Part shown: positions 1 through 6,753 of the stretch, piece after piece | Layout: each line of letters opens with the position of its first letter | Numbering within the stretch: the stretch's first letter is position 1 | NCBI GenBank assembly: GCA_026785815.1 | Contig: JAJAZH010000167.1 | Location: 1-10,306, forward strand | Length of the DNA: 10,306 nucleotides | From: Ramlibacter sp. | Lineage (GTDB): Bacteria; Pseudomonadota; Gammaproteobacteria; Burkholderiales; Burkholderiaceae_C | Direction: 5' to 3' | Notes under the pieces: model-generated | What the model saw: only the letters and a program-made list of their open reading frames with translations | What the model was told of the DNA's origin: nothing | Database searches by the model: none | Made by a program: the position numbers and the translations under genes

Positions 1-131
1 ACGCCGGCCAGGGCGACGACGATGATGTGGAACGGGTTGAGCACGCTCAGGTCGTGCTGGTACTGGCTATTCTTGCGGATGCCGATGAACGAGCAGGCCA
101 CGGCCTTGACCGATTGCAACAGCGAACTCAT
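1..131 (-). CDS. DUF2970 family protein, N-terminal part (runs off window)
   Basis: The first 43 codons of a gene whose remainder lies beyond position 1. The start ATG at 131-129 overlaps the ctaG stop as ATGA, which implies translational coupling. The N-terminus includes SFIGIRKNSQYQHD, then LNPFHIIVVALAG, where a membrane span begins. This matches the small DUF2970 inner-membrane proteins that sit between ctaG and subunit III (coxC) in Burkholderiales oxidase clusters. Their molecular role is unknown; position suggests a part in oxidase assembly or stability. No metal-binding motif is visible in the part present. Recognition is from sequence pattern plus gene order; the missing C-terminus prevents a length check. 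Confidence 0.8.
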   Translation of the reverse strand, partial: MSSLLQSVKAVACSFIGIRKNSQYQHDLSVLNPFHIIVVALAG

Positions 132-748
132 AGACGATGTCCCGCTGGCGGGGCCACGAGCGCCGCTGTCGGAGCCGGCGGCGTCTTGCCACCGACCTCG
201 AAGAAGGTGTAAGACAGCGTGATCGTCGTCACGTCCTTCGACAGCCGGGGATCGATCACGAAAGCCACCGGCCACTGTTTTCTTTCCCCCGGTTCGAGCG
301 TGTACTGCTGGAAGCAGAAACACTCGAGCTTGTTGAAATGCGCGGCGGCCTGCCTCGGCGCGTAGCTGGGGATGGCCTGCGCCGCCATGCGGCGGTCCTG
401 CACGTTCTGGAACTCGTACATCACTGTGGCGAGCTGGCCCGGATGCACCTGCAGCTTCGACTGCAAGGGCTTGAAATGCCAGGGACCGCGGGCGTTCGCA
501 TCGAACTCCACCGTGATGGTCCGCGTCAGGTCGATCTGGGAGTTGGCCGGCACTTTCACATCGCGGCCGGCGCTGCCACCGCCCGGCACCTGCCGCTCAC
601 TGAGCGACAGGATGTTGATGCCGGTCATCTCGCAGATGTGCCGGTAGATCGGAATCAGCGCATATCCGAAGGCGAACATTCCGACCGTGACCACGGCCAG
701 CTTGCCCACCATCTTCAGGTTGGTAACGCGGGTGGACATCGCGGACAT
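128..748 (-). CDS. ctaG: Cytochrome c oxidase assembly protein CtaG (Cox11 family)
   Basis: A 206-aa copper chaperone that delivers copper to the CuB site of subunit I. It is anchored in the inner membrane with its soluble domain in the periplasm. One N-terminal span lies at about residues 14-34, followed by the family pattern LIPIYRHICEMTGI (31-44, with C39). The core contains FDANARGPWHFKP (82-94) and the copper-binding ECFCFQQ (142-148; C143, C145). Length is normal for bacterial Cox11; the last ~20 residues form a proline/alanine-rich tail. The ATG at 748 overlaps the stop of the 39-aa gene (TGATG), and its own stop overlaps the DUF2970 start (ATGA). A second in-frame ATG three codons later is possible. 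Function is firm from the CxC motif and oxidase-operon context. Confidence 0.96.
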   Translation of the reverse strand: MSAMSTRVTNLKMVGKLAVVTVGMFAFGYALIPIYRHICEMTGINILSLSERQVPGGGSAGRDVKVPANSQIDLTRTITVEFDANARGPWHFKPLQSKLQVHPGQLATVMYEFQNVQDRRMAAQAIPSYAPRQAAAHFNKLECFCFQQYTLEPGERKQWPVAFVIDPRLSKDVTTITLSYTFFEVGGKTPPAPTAALVAPPAGHRL

Positions 749-867
749 CAGCGTGCCAGCAGCACCATCTTGGCCATGAAGCCGACGAAGAACACCAGCG
801 CGATCGAGGCCAGCACCAGCCCCATGCGCCGGTTGCGCTTTTTCTGCTCGACATTCATGTCAGGCAT
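748..867 (-). CDS. Cytochrome oxidase small assembly protein (39 aa, single span)
   Basis: A 39-codon gene between ctaD and ctaG. It starts at ATG 867, three bases after the ctaD stop, and its stop overlaps the ctaG ATG as TGATG. The product has a basic N-terminus (EQKKRNRRM, residues 7-15) followed by one hydrophobic segment at about 16-37 (LVLASIALVFFVGFMAKMVL), so it is probably a single-pass inner-membrane protein with the N-terminus in the cytoplasm. Very small proteins of this kind occupy this slot in Burkholderiales oxidase operons and are named cytochrome oxidase small assembly proteins. Their biochemical role is not established. A second ATG at 858 would give a protein three residues shorter. 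The tight coupling on both sides supports it being a real gene. Confidence 0.82.
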   Translation of the reverse strand: MPDMNVEQKKRNRRMGLVLASIALVFFVGFMAKMVLLAR

Positions 868-870
868 GGC

Positions 871-2589
871 TCAGGCCACTCCGCCGCCAGGCTGCGGCTG
901 CCGCGGAGGCATGTGGACGTCTGGCGCCATCGGCTCCGGCTGCACGCGAGCGTCGAGTACCTTGGTGGCGGTGGGATCCAGCCGGGGTGGGGTCTCGAAC
1001 GTGTGGAACGGCGCCGGCGACGGCACTTCCCACTCCAGGCCTTCGGCGCCCTTGCCGTCCGCATCGTTCCAGGGACGCTGACCCGCCGGCTCGCCCTGCC
1101 CGCGCATGCACGGCAGCACCACCCAGAAGAAGAAGTACACCTGCGACAAGCCGAAGCCGAAGGCGCCGATCGAAGCGATCGCGTTGAAATCAGCGAACTG
1201 CATCGGATAGTCGGCGTAGCGGCGCGGCATTCCGGCCAGCCCCAGGAAGTGCATCGGGAAGAAGGTGACGTTGAAGGTGATCAGCGATACCCAGAAGTGG
1301 ATCTGGCCTCGGCGCTCGCTGTACATGACGCCGGTCCACTTCGGCACCCAGTAGTAGAAACCGGCGAACATCGCGAACAGCGAGCCGGCCACCAGCACGT
1401 AATGGAAGTGGGCGACCACGTAATAGGTGTCCTGCAGCAGCAGGTCGATCGGCGCCAGCGCCAGGATCAGACCCGTAAAGCCGCCGATCGTGAACACGAA
1501 GATGAAGCCGACCGCGAACAGCATCGGCGTCTCGAAGGTCATCGAACCCTGCCACATGGTGGCGATCCAGTTGAAGATCTTCACTGCCGTCGGCACCGCG
1601 ATCAGCATGGTGGTGTACATGAAGAACAGCTGGCCCGTCACCGGCATCCCGGTGGTGAACATGTGGTGGGCCCAGACGATGAACGACAGGATCGCGATCG
1701 ACGAGGTGGCATAGACCATCGACGCGTAGCCGAACAGGCGCTTGCGCGCGAACGCGGGGACCACCTGGCTGATGATGCCGAAAGCCGGCAAGATCATGAT
1801 GTAGACCTCGGGGTGGCCGAAGAACCAGAAGATGTGCTGGTACATCACCGGGTCGCCGCCGCCGGCGGGGTTGAAGAAGGTGGTGCCGAAGTGGCGGTCC
1901 GTCAGCGTCATGGTGATGGCGCCGGCCAGCACCGGCATCACGGCGATCAGCAGGTAGGCGGTGATCAGCCAGGTCCAGCAGAACATCGGCATCTTCATCA
2001 GCGTCATCCCGGGAGCGCGCATGTTCAGGACGGTGACGATGATGTTGATCGAGCCCATGATCGACGAGGCACCCATGATGTGCATCGCGAAGATGCCGGC
2101 GTCCATCGACGGGCCCATCTGCAGCGTCAGCGGCGCATAGAGCGTCCAGCCGGCGGCAGGCGCGCCACCCGGCATGAAGAACGAGCCCACCAGCATCAGG
2201 CCAGCCGGGATCAGCAGCCAGAAGCTGAAATTGTTCATCCGCGCGAACGCCATGTCGGCCGCGCCGATCTGCAGCGGGATCATCCAGTTGGCGAAGCCGA
2301 CGAAGGCCGGCATGATCGCGCCGAACACCATGATCAGGCCGTGCATGGTGGTCAGCTGGTTGAACAGCTCGGGGTTGACCAGTTGCAGGCCGGGCTGGAA
2401 CAGCTCGGCGCGGATCAGCATCGCCAGCGCGCCGCCGACCATCAACATACTGAACGAAAACAGCAGGTAGAGCGTGCCGATGTCCTTGTGGTTGGTCGCA
2501 TAGACCCAGCGACGCCAGCCATGCGGGTGGGCATGGTGCTCGTCGTGGGCGTGCTCGCCGGGGCCGTGGGGATCGAGGACTGCGCTCAT
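871..2589 (-). CDS. ctaD: Cytochrome c oxidase subunit I, aa3 type
   Basis: The 572-aa catalytic subunit (also called coxA). It holds heme a and the heme a3-CuB centre that reduces O2 to water while pumping protons. Visible ligands: H83 (TMHGLIMVF) and H396 for heme a, H394 for heme a3 (VVAHFHYVLVAGS), and H259, H308 and H309 for CuB (GHPEVY and WAHHMFTTGMP). The D-channel entrance is D112 (ADMAFARMNN). E261 and Y263 in HPEVY mark the A1 class; K337 is the likely K-channel lysine; R456-R457 sit near the heme propionates. About twelve membrane spans cover 40-495. The start ATG at 2589 has an AAGGA Shine-Dalgarno at good spacing; the frame stays open upstream across coxB, but that part is not oxidase-like. 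The first 25 residues hold seven histidines, and the C-terminal ~75 residues are proline-rich. Confidence 0.99.
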   Translation of the reverse strand: MSAVLDPHGPGEHAHDEHHAHPHGWRRWVYATNHKDIGTLYLLFSFSMLMVGGALAMLIRAELFQPGLQLVNPELFNQLTTMHGLIMVFGAIMPAFVGFANWMIPLQIGAADMAFARMNNFSFWLLIPAGLMLVGSFFMPGGAPAAGWTLYAPLTLQMGPSMDAGIFAMHIMGASSIMGSINIIVTVLNMRAPGMTLMKMPMFCWTWLITAYLLIAVMPVLAGAITMTLTDRHFGTTFFNPAGGGDPVMYQHIFWFFGHPEVYIMILPAFGIISQVVPAFARKRLFGYASMVYATSSIAILSFIVWAHHMFTTGMPVTGQLFFMYTTMLIAVPTAVKIFNWIATMWQGSMTFETPMLFAVGFIFVFTIGGFTGLILALAPIDLLLQDTYYVVAHFHYVLVAGSLFAMFAGFYYWVPKWTGVMYSERRGQIHFWVSLITFNVTFFPMHFLGLAGMPRRYADYPMQFADFNAIASIGAFGFGLSQVYFFFWVVLPCMRGQGEPAGQRPWNDADGKGAEGLEWEVPSPAPFHTFETPPRLDPTATKVLDARVQPEPMAPDVHMPPRQPQPGGGVA

Positions 2590-2596
2590 CTTGGTT

Positions 2597-2601
2597 TCCT
2601 T
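2597..2601 (-). promoter_or_regulatory. Ribosome binding site of ctaD
   Basis: AAGGA on the minus strand lies 7 nt before the ATG at 2589, in the 26-bp gap after the coxB stop. It fixes the ctaD start in a frame that otherwise stays open for about 374 more codons upstream. Confidence 0.8.
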
Positions 2602-2615
2602 CGGATTCGGTACGC

Positions 2616-3776
2616 TTACTTGCCGCGCTGCGCCAGCACTTCGGCCGGCTGCACGATCTGACCGGTCTTGTTGGACCAGTTGTTCTTGGTGTAGCTGATG
2701 ACGGCAGCCAGGTCGGTGTCCGACAGCTGCTTCCACGGCGGCATGGCGCCACGGCCGTTCAGCAACACATGGATTTCCTTGCTCTTGTCGGCATCCAGCA
2801 CCAGCTGCGAGCCGTCGAGCGCCATGATCGGGCCGGCGCCTTTGCCGCTGGCCTGGTGGCAGGCGGCGCAGTTGGCCGCATAAACCTTCTCGCCGCGTCT
2901 GGCCAGATCGTCCAGCACCCAGACCTTGGCCGGGTCGTCCAGCTTGGCCGCCATCTTCTTCATTTCGCCAGCGGTCCACGCGGTGTAATCCTGCGCGGAA
3001 AGCACCTTGACGTGGATCGGCATGTAGGCGTGCTCCTTGCCGCACAACTCGTAGCACTGGCCGAAGAAATCGCCGGTCTTCTCGCTGCGAAACCAGGTGT
3101 CGCGCACGAAGCCGGGAATCGCATCCTGCTTGACGCCGAACGCCGGCACACCCCAGGCGTGGATGACGTCGTTGGCGGTGGTGATGATGCGGACCTTCTT
3201 GTTGACCGGGACGACCAGCGGGTTGTCGACCTTCAACAGGTAGTTGTCCGGCATGACGCCGCGGGCGCCGTCGTTGGACATCTCGCGGTGGGTCGAATCG
3301 AGCGTCGACAGGAACGACAGGCCCTGGCCTTCGCCGTTCAGGTAGTCGTAGCCCCACTTCCACTGGTAGCCGGTGGCCTTGATGGTGATGTCGGCGTTGG
3401 TGGTGTCCTTGGACGCGACCAGCACCTTGGTCGCGGGCAGCGCCATCAGGATCACGATGATGAACGGGATGATGGTCCAGATCACTTCCACCGTCACCGA
3501 CTCGTGGAAGTTGGCCGGCTTGTGGCCCACCGACTTGCGATGCTTCCAGATCGAATAGAACATCACGCTGAAAACCGCGATGAAGATCACCATGCAGGTG
3601 ATCAGCATGAACCAGTGCAGCCAGGCCTGCTCGACCGCGATCCGGGTGACGGCAGGATGCAGATTCAGCTGGCGGACCGCGGGACCGCCCGGCAGGTCGT
3701 TCACCGCCCATGCCGTGCCGTTGAACGCGCCCGCCAGGAGCACCACTGAAGCCAGCTTGTTCGAAATACTCTTCAT
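2616..3776 (-). CDS. coxB: Cytochrome c oxidase subunit II with fused cytochrome c domain
   Basis: A 386-aa subunit (also ctaC) that takes electrons from cytochrome c through the binuclear CuA centre. A Sec signal peptide covers about residues 1-24 (cleavage near TAWA-VN). Two membrane spans follow at about 54-76 and 97-118, with the aromatic GYQWKWGY patch at 136-143. CuA ligands are visible: H206 (DVIHAW), C241, E243, C245, H249 and M252 in CYELCGKEHAYM. A periplasmic class I cytochrome c domain is fused at the end: CAACH (303-307) binds heme and M345 (AMPPW) is the probable axial ligand. The fused domain makes this a caa3-like layout, common in betaproteobacteria. The ATG at 3776 fits the signal peptide; only a distant AAGG precedes it. 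The 67-bp gap upstream to the DUF2244 gene shows no convincing promoter or terminator. Confidence 0.98.
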   Translation of the reverse strand: MKSISNKLASVVLLAGAFNGTAWAVNDLPGGPAVRQLNLHPAVTRIAVEQAWLHWFMLITCMVIFIAVFSVMFYSIWKHRKSVGHKPANFHESVTVEVIWTIIPFIIVILMALPATKVLVASKDTTNADITIKATGYQWKWGYDYLNGEGQGLSFLSTLDSTHREMSNDGARGVMPDNYLLKVDNPLVVPVNKKVRIITTANDVIHAWGVPAFGVKQDAIPGFVRDTWFRSEKTGDFFGQCYELCGKEHAYMPIHVKVLSAQDYTAWTAGEMKKMAAKLDDPAKVWVLDDLARRGEKVYAANCAACHQASGKGAGPIMALDGSQLVLDADKSKEIHVLLNGRGAMPPWKQLSDTDLAAVISYTKNNWSNKTGQIVQPAEVLAQRGK

Positions 3777-3843
3777 ATTTTTGACTGTGCCTTAAGCCTC
3801 GATTGAACCAAATCCGCTGTCCCTCCGGGCCCGCCGGCCGCCT

Positions 3844-4323
3844 TCACGCGGCGTCGCGTAGGGCCATTCGAATCTCACGCGCCAGCGCCGGCCGCAGTTC
3901 CGGCCGGACGAACCGGCCGACGTTGACCGACCGGCCCAGGCCCGAGACCGAAATCAGCGACCGGTCCGCCGCGCCGGGCTCCACCCGGACCCATTCGCGG
4001 TCGAACTCGGCGCGCTCCAGCCGCCCCGCCGTCTCCAGTTCGACCACCAGCTGGCGTCCCTGCAGCGAAATCCGTTCGCCGTCGGCCGCGTGGCGCGCAT
4101 AGACCACGAAGGCGGCACCCACGGCGGCCAGCTCGAGCCACGCGAAAGGAAGCACCAAGGTTGCGCCCAGCCACCAGAACACGCTGCCGATTCCAAGCGA
4201 CACAACGCACAGCGAGGCGTACAGCCAGGCCAGCTGGGCCGGCGTGACCGAACAGTTGCGCTGCAAGAACCAGTGGATGTTCTGGCCCTGGACAGTGGCG
4301 AAGCGAAAGACCGGGTTCGGCAC
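3844..4323 (-). CDS. DUF2244 domain-containing membrane protein
   Basis: A 159-aa protein with the DUF2244 pattern: an RNCSVTPAQL motif (22-31), two adjacent membrane spans (about 32-52 and 54-75, rich in W, L and A), then a cytoplasmic or periplasmic beta-rich region (ISLQGRQLVVELE). The family has no known biochemical function. In alpha- and betaproteobacteria its genes sit beside cytochrome c oxidase genes, as here directly upstream of coxB in the same orientation, so a role in oxidase biogenesis is a reasonable inference. The start is GTG at 4323: a stop codon lies four codons upstream in frame and no ATG or TTG is available before the conserved FRFATVQGQNIHWF stretch. No strong Shine-Dalgarno is visible. 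Length is normal for the family. Confidence 0.85.
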   Translation of the reverse strand: MPNPVFRFATVQGQNIHWFLQRNCSVTPAQLAWLYASLCVVSLGIGSVFWWLGATLVLPFAWLELAAVGAAFVVYARHAADGERISLQGRQLVVELETAGRLERAEFDREWVRVEPGAADRSLISVSGLGRSVNVGRFVRPELRPALAREIRMALRDAA

Positions 4324-4351
4324 AGGGAAAGCTCACAGAAATCGACCGCAC

Positions 4352-4357
4352 ATTGTA
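4352..4357 (-). promoter_or_regulatory. Possible -10 box upstream of DUF2244/coxB genes
   Basis: TACAAT on the minus strand (4357-4352), preceded by GGC, lies about 29 bp before the GTG start of the DUF2244 gene. It fits a sigma70 -10 element and would give a leader of roughly 20-25 nt. No good -35 hexamer sits 16-18 bp upstream (the sequence there is GCGGAG-like), so this is tentative. If real, it could drive DUF2244 and possibly the oxidase genes separately from the BioC-like gene. Confidence 0.35.
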
Positions 4358-4372
4358 GCCCGGCTTGCTTGT

Positions 4373-4388
4373 CGCTCCGCCCGGAGCG
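4373..4388 (-). other. Short perfect hairpin after the BioC-like gene
   Basis: A six-base perfect inverted repeat (CGCTCC / GGAGCG) with a four-base loop, starting 4 bp past the BioC-like stop codon. The minus-strand sequence after it (ACAAGCAAGC) has no T-run, so it is not a classical rho-independent terminator. It may be a weak terminator, an RNA 3'-end stabiliser or chance in GC-rich DNA. Confidence 0.3.
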
Positions 4389-4392
4389 CGGC

Positions 4393-5286
4393 TCATGTCC
4401 GAGTGTTCCGCTCGGCCTGCAGCAGGGTCCGCATGTCCTGCAGCGACACTGCGCTTTCGCCACTCACCCTGACCCTCGGCGCCGGCTTCATCGCGTGGCC
4501 GTAGATGACCTCGAAAGTGAGCGCCAGCCTGCCGTCGAGGCCGCCGAGACCGGAGACCAGCGCGGTCTCAAGCTCGCTGCGCCAGCGCCGGCCCCGCAGG
4601 GCCGCGAAGCGCGCCGGATGGAAATTGCTCCCCAGCTCTGACAGTTCGGCCAGCAGCTTGACCGGCGAGTCCCAGGTGAGCGTGATGCGTTCCATGTCCA
4701 TCACCGGTTCGGCGAAGCCTGCATGCACCAGCATGTCGCCCCAGTCGTGCATGTCGGTGAATTCATGCGCCGGCGGCGGCCAGCCCAGCGCGAGGTACAC
4801 CTTGCGCAGCTCCCGCAAACTGTCGGGCCCGAGGCAGGAAAACATCAGGAAGCCGTCCACCGCCAGGGCCCGGTGCCATTGCGCAATCAGGGCTTGGGGA
4901 TCGGCGCCGAGATGCAGCGCCATGTTGGCCCACAGCATCTGGGCCTGCCCATCGGGCAAGGCGCCGATGCGAGCCGACGACTCGCCGACGCGGCGCCACC
5001 AGGGCCGGGCCACGCTCTTCATCGCCTCCCTGGTGCGGCCGACGTCGGTCGCCGCAACCAGGCGGGCCGCGTGCGGATAACGCCGCTCGACCAAGGCATG
5101 CGCCTTCAGTCCGCCACGCACCGGCTCCCAGTCGGCCCACGCGGCCGGCTGCAGGCGGATCCACTGCAACCGGTCCTCCATTCGCCGGCCGACTTCCTCG
5201 TGCAGCCAGGGCGAGCGCGGCGGCGCTGCCTGCTCCCAGCGAGCGGCAGCGACTGGGTCGATGGTGGGGGGACGGTCGGTGGCCAT
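4393..5286 (-). CDS. BioC-like methyltransferase-fold protein
   Basis: A 297-aa protein resembling BioC, the malonyl-ACP O-methyltransferase that opens biotin synthesis, in its second half. MLWANMALHLGADP (116-129) corresponds to the region after motif III. SCLGPDSLRELR (about 149-160), then DMHDWGDMLVHAGFAEPVMDMERITLTW, are conserved in BioC-type proteins of gamma- and betaproteobacteria. The N-terminal part has R-rich RMEDRLQWIRLQP but no E/DxGxGxG SAM-binding loop where motif I should be (RLQPAAWADWEPVRGG instead). It may therefore be a divergent or catalytically altered paralogue. No other biotin gene is nearby. The frame is open further upstream, but the ATG at 5286 begins the conserved sequence; earlier starts would run into comF. 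Family assignment is likely; methyltransferase activity is unproven. Confidence 0.75.
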   Translation of the reverse strand: MATDRPPTIDPVAAARWEQAAPPRSPWLHEEVGRRMEDRLQWIRLQPAAWADWEPVRGGLKAHALVERRYPHAARLVAATDVGRTREAMKSVARPWWRRVGESSARIGALPDGQAQMLWANMALHLGADPQALIAQWHRALAVDGFLMFSCLGPDSLRELRKVYLALGWPPPAHEFTDMHDWGDMLVHAGFAEPVMDMERITLTWDSPVKLLAELSELGSNFHPARFAALRGRRWRSELETALVSGLGGLDGRLALTFEVIYGHAMKPAPRVRVSGESAVSLQDMRTLLQAERNTRT

Positions 5287-5323
5287 GAAGGCGGAAATGC
5301 TTGCGTCTGGCGAAACTGCGACG

Positions 5324-5331
5324 AGTATATT
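5324..5331. promoter_or_regulatory. Overlapping divergent -10-like boxes, BioC-like/comF
   Basis: The 51-bp gap between the two divergent starts has one AT-rich island. On the minus strand it reads TATACT (5329-5324), a near-consensus -10 about 37 bp before the BioC-like ATG. On the plus strand it reads TATATT (5326-5331), six bases before the comF ATG. A weak plus-strand -35 candidate, TTGCGT at 5301-5306, is 19 bp away. No good -35 is seen for the minus direction. If used, comF mRNA would be leaderless or nearly so, and the two promoters could not be occupied together. Confidence 0.4.
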
Positions 5332-5337
5332 GAGCCG

Positions 5338-6057
5338 ATGCTGCGCGACTGGATCGAAGGGCTGAAGGCCGCCACGCCGGCCCAGTGCGCCGTCTGCCAC
5401 GCCTGGCCGGCGCAGCCGATCTGCGAAGCCTGCGTGGTGCGCTTCGCGCAGCCGCAGCCACGTTGCCTCACCTGCGCGTTGCCGGTCCCTGCATCAGTCG
5501 AACGCTGTGGCCGCTGCGTCCGCGAGCCGCCTCCACTGGACCGCTGCCTGGCCGCGGTGACCTACGGCTACCCCTGGGCCGGGCTGGTCTCACAGTTCAA
5601 ATTTCACGGACAGCCTGGCTGGGCCGGCTCGCTGGCGGGCTTGATGCGCAGCGCACCATGGGTGGAGTCCGCCCTGGAGACGGCCGAGATCGTCATGCCC
5701 CTGCCGCTGTCAGCCAAGCGCCTGGCCGAGCGTGGCTTCAACCAGGCCCTGGTGCTCGCGCGCGCGCTCGCGCCAGGCAAGGTCAGGGCCGACATCTTGC
5801 TGCGCCTGCGGCACACCGAGGCGCAGACCGAGCTCGACCGCGCTGCCCGGCTGCGCAACGTGAAGGGCGCGTTTGCCATTGAGCCGCTGCGATTGGCGCA
5901 GGTCCGGGGCCGCCAGGTGGTGTTGGTCGACGACGTCATGACCAGCGGCGCGTCGCTGTTTTCGGCAGCGCAGGTACTGCAGCAGGCCGGCGCGGCTTCG
6001 ATCACCGCGATCGTGCTGGCCCGCACCGACGAGCCCGACGGGGCGACTGGACAATAG
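5338..6057 (+). CDS. comF: ComF family phosphoribosyltransferase-like protein
   Basis: A 239-aa ComF/GntX family protein. Four CxxC pairs in the first 60 residues (C17/C20, C29/C32, C43/C46, C57/C60) form the N-terminal zinc-ribbon region. A type I phosphoribosyltransferase fold follows, with the PRPP-binding loop VVLVDDVMTSGAS (194-206; D198, D199) and the family motif RLAERGFNQALVLAR (128-142). In naturally competent bacteria ComF is needed for DNA uptake and transformation; the exact reaction is unknown, and many non-competent bacteria keep it. The ATG at 5338 gives the usual length; the frame is open further upstream, but that part overlaps the opposite BioC-like gene and is not ComF-like. 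It is followed six bases later by trmL, so the two are probably one transcript. Confidence 0.93.
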   Translation: MLRDWIEGLKAATPAQCAVCHAWPAQPICEACVVRFAQPQPRCLTCALPVPASVERCGRCVREPPPLDRCLAAVTYGYPWAGLVSQFKFHGQPGWAGSLAGLMRSAPWVESALETAEIVMPLPLSAKRLAERGFNQALVLARALAPGKVRADILLRLRHTEAQTELDRAARLRNVKGAFAIEPLRLAQVRGRQVVLVDDVMTSGASLFSAAQVLQQAGAASITAIVLARTDEPDGATGQ

Positions 6058-6063
6058 CGGCCC

Positions 6064-6540
6064 ATGTTCAACATCGTCCTGGTCGAGCCCGAAATCCCGC
6101 CCAACACCGGCAACGTGATCCGGCTGGCGGCCAATACCGGCTGCGACCTGCACCTGATCGAGCCGCTGGGGTTTTCCATGGAGGACCGGCAGCTGCGCCG
6201 CGCCGGGCTCGATTACCACGAGTACGCGCAGGTCATCCGCTACCCGGGATGGCCGGATTTCCTGGAGCGCCGGAAACCGGCCGCGGCCCGCCTCTTCGCG
6301 CTGACGACCCACGCAACCCGGGGGGTGCACGACGTCGCTTTCTTACCGGGCGACTGGCTGGTGTTCGGCTCGGAAACCCGCGGGCTGGCCCCGTCGCTGC
6401 GCGAATCGATCGCTCCCGAACAGCGCCTTCGGCTGCCGATGCGCTCCGGCCAGCGCAGCTTGAATCTCTCCAACGCGGTGGCGGTCACGGTGTTCGAGGC
6501 GTGGCGCCAGCACGGATTTGCCGACACGTCCATCGTGTAA
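6064..6540 (+). CDS. trmL: tRNA (cytidine(34)-2'-O)-methyltransferase TrmL
   Basis: A 158-aa SPOUT-class (knotted) RNA methyltransferase. It methylates the 2'-OH of the wobble base in tRNA-Leu isoacceptors using SAM. The three SPOUT motifs are present: EPEIPPNTGNVIRLAANTG near the start (residues 8-26), VFGSETRGLAP (100-110) and LPMRSGQRSLNLSNAVAV (124-141). The motif-3 region forms the trefoil-knot SAM pocket. Length matches the family (about 155-160 aa), and the ATG six bases after comF begins the conserved FNIVLVEPE sequence. No clear Shine-Dalgarno is present, consistent with coupling to comF. It ends facing a LysR remnant; the nearest terminator is about 180 bp downstream. Confidence 0.96.
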   Translation: MFNIVLVEPEIPPNTGNVIRLAANTGCDLHLIEPLGFSMEDRQLRRAGLDYHEYAQVIRYPGWPDFLERRKPAAARLFALTTHATRGVHDVAFLPGDWLVFGSETRGLAPSLRESIAPEQRLRLPMRSGQRSLNLSNAVAVTVFEAWRQHGFADTSIV

Positions 6541-6557
6541 CCCTCGCGCTGCGGCCA

Positions 6558-6710
6558 TCAGTTCCCATCTGCGACTGGCGGCGCATCGATCCCAAGCCCG
6601 GCGACGGTGCGCCGGGTCGCTTCGACCAGGTAGTCCAGGAACGCGCGGGTCCGCAACGGCATGAATTTGCGGCTCGGGAGCGCCGCCACCATGCGCAAGC
6701 GGCTGGTGAA
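6558..6710 (-). pseudogene. LysR-family regulator, C-terminal remnant
   Basis: Fifty codons on the minus strand ending in TGA at 6560-6558 read as the end of a LysR-type transcriptional regulator. The recognisable part is ALPSRKFMPLRTRAFLDYLVE (residues 10-30 of the fragment), which fits the last strand and helix of the LysR effector-binding domain, where 'LPSR...L..RTRAF.D.L' is typical. A full LysR gene is about 300 codons. Here the helix-turn-helix and nearly all of the effector domain are missing, and the sequence upstream runs straight into a terminator and the end of the maoC gene. No start codon and RBS pair suited to an independent small protein is seen. I read it as a truncated gene left by a deletion or rearrangement between trmL and maoC. 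It could still be transcribed by read-through. Confidence 0.68.
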
Positions 6711-6719
6711 GAGGCATGG

Positions 6720-6753
6720 AAAAACCCGCCTGGAGCGATCCGGCGGGTTTTTT
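6720..6753. terminator. Bidirectional rho-independent terminator
   Basis: A ten-base stem (AAAACCCGCC at 6721-6730 paired with GGCGGGTTTT at 6742-6751) with an 11-nt loop. It is followed by a T-run to 6753 on the plus strand and by five T (complement of 6724-6720) on the minus strand. It lies 14 bp after the maoC stop on the minus strand and about 180 bp after trmL on the plus strand, so it can end both convergent transcripts. Confidence 0.88.

Noticed and set aside
913..2661. A 582-codon open frame antisense to ctaD
   Set aside because: Its composition (H, R, D, Q rich) is that of a shadow frame, and the opposite strand encodes complete subunit I with all metal ligands.
2590..3711. In-frame N-terminal extension of ctaD across coxB
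   Set aside because: It overlaps coxB in another frame and reads as low-complexity sequence. The ATG at 2589 has a good Shine-Dalgarno and begins the oxidase sequence.
4373..4388. Hairpin as a rho-independent terminator between the BioC-like and DUF2244 genes
   Set aside because: The stem is only six pairs and no T-run follows, so I list it only as a hairpin.
4723..5337. N-terminal extension of comF through the BioC-like gene
   Set aside because: The extension is antisense to conserved BioC-like sequence and shows no ComF similarity. The ATG at 5338 gives a normal ComF.
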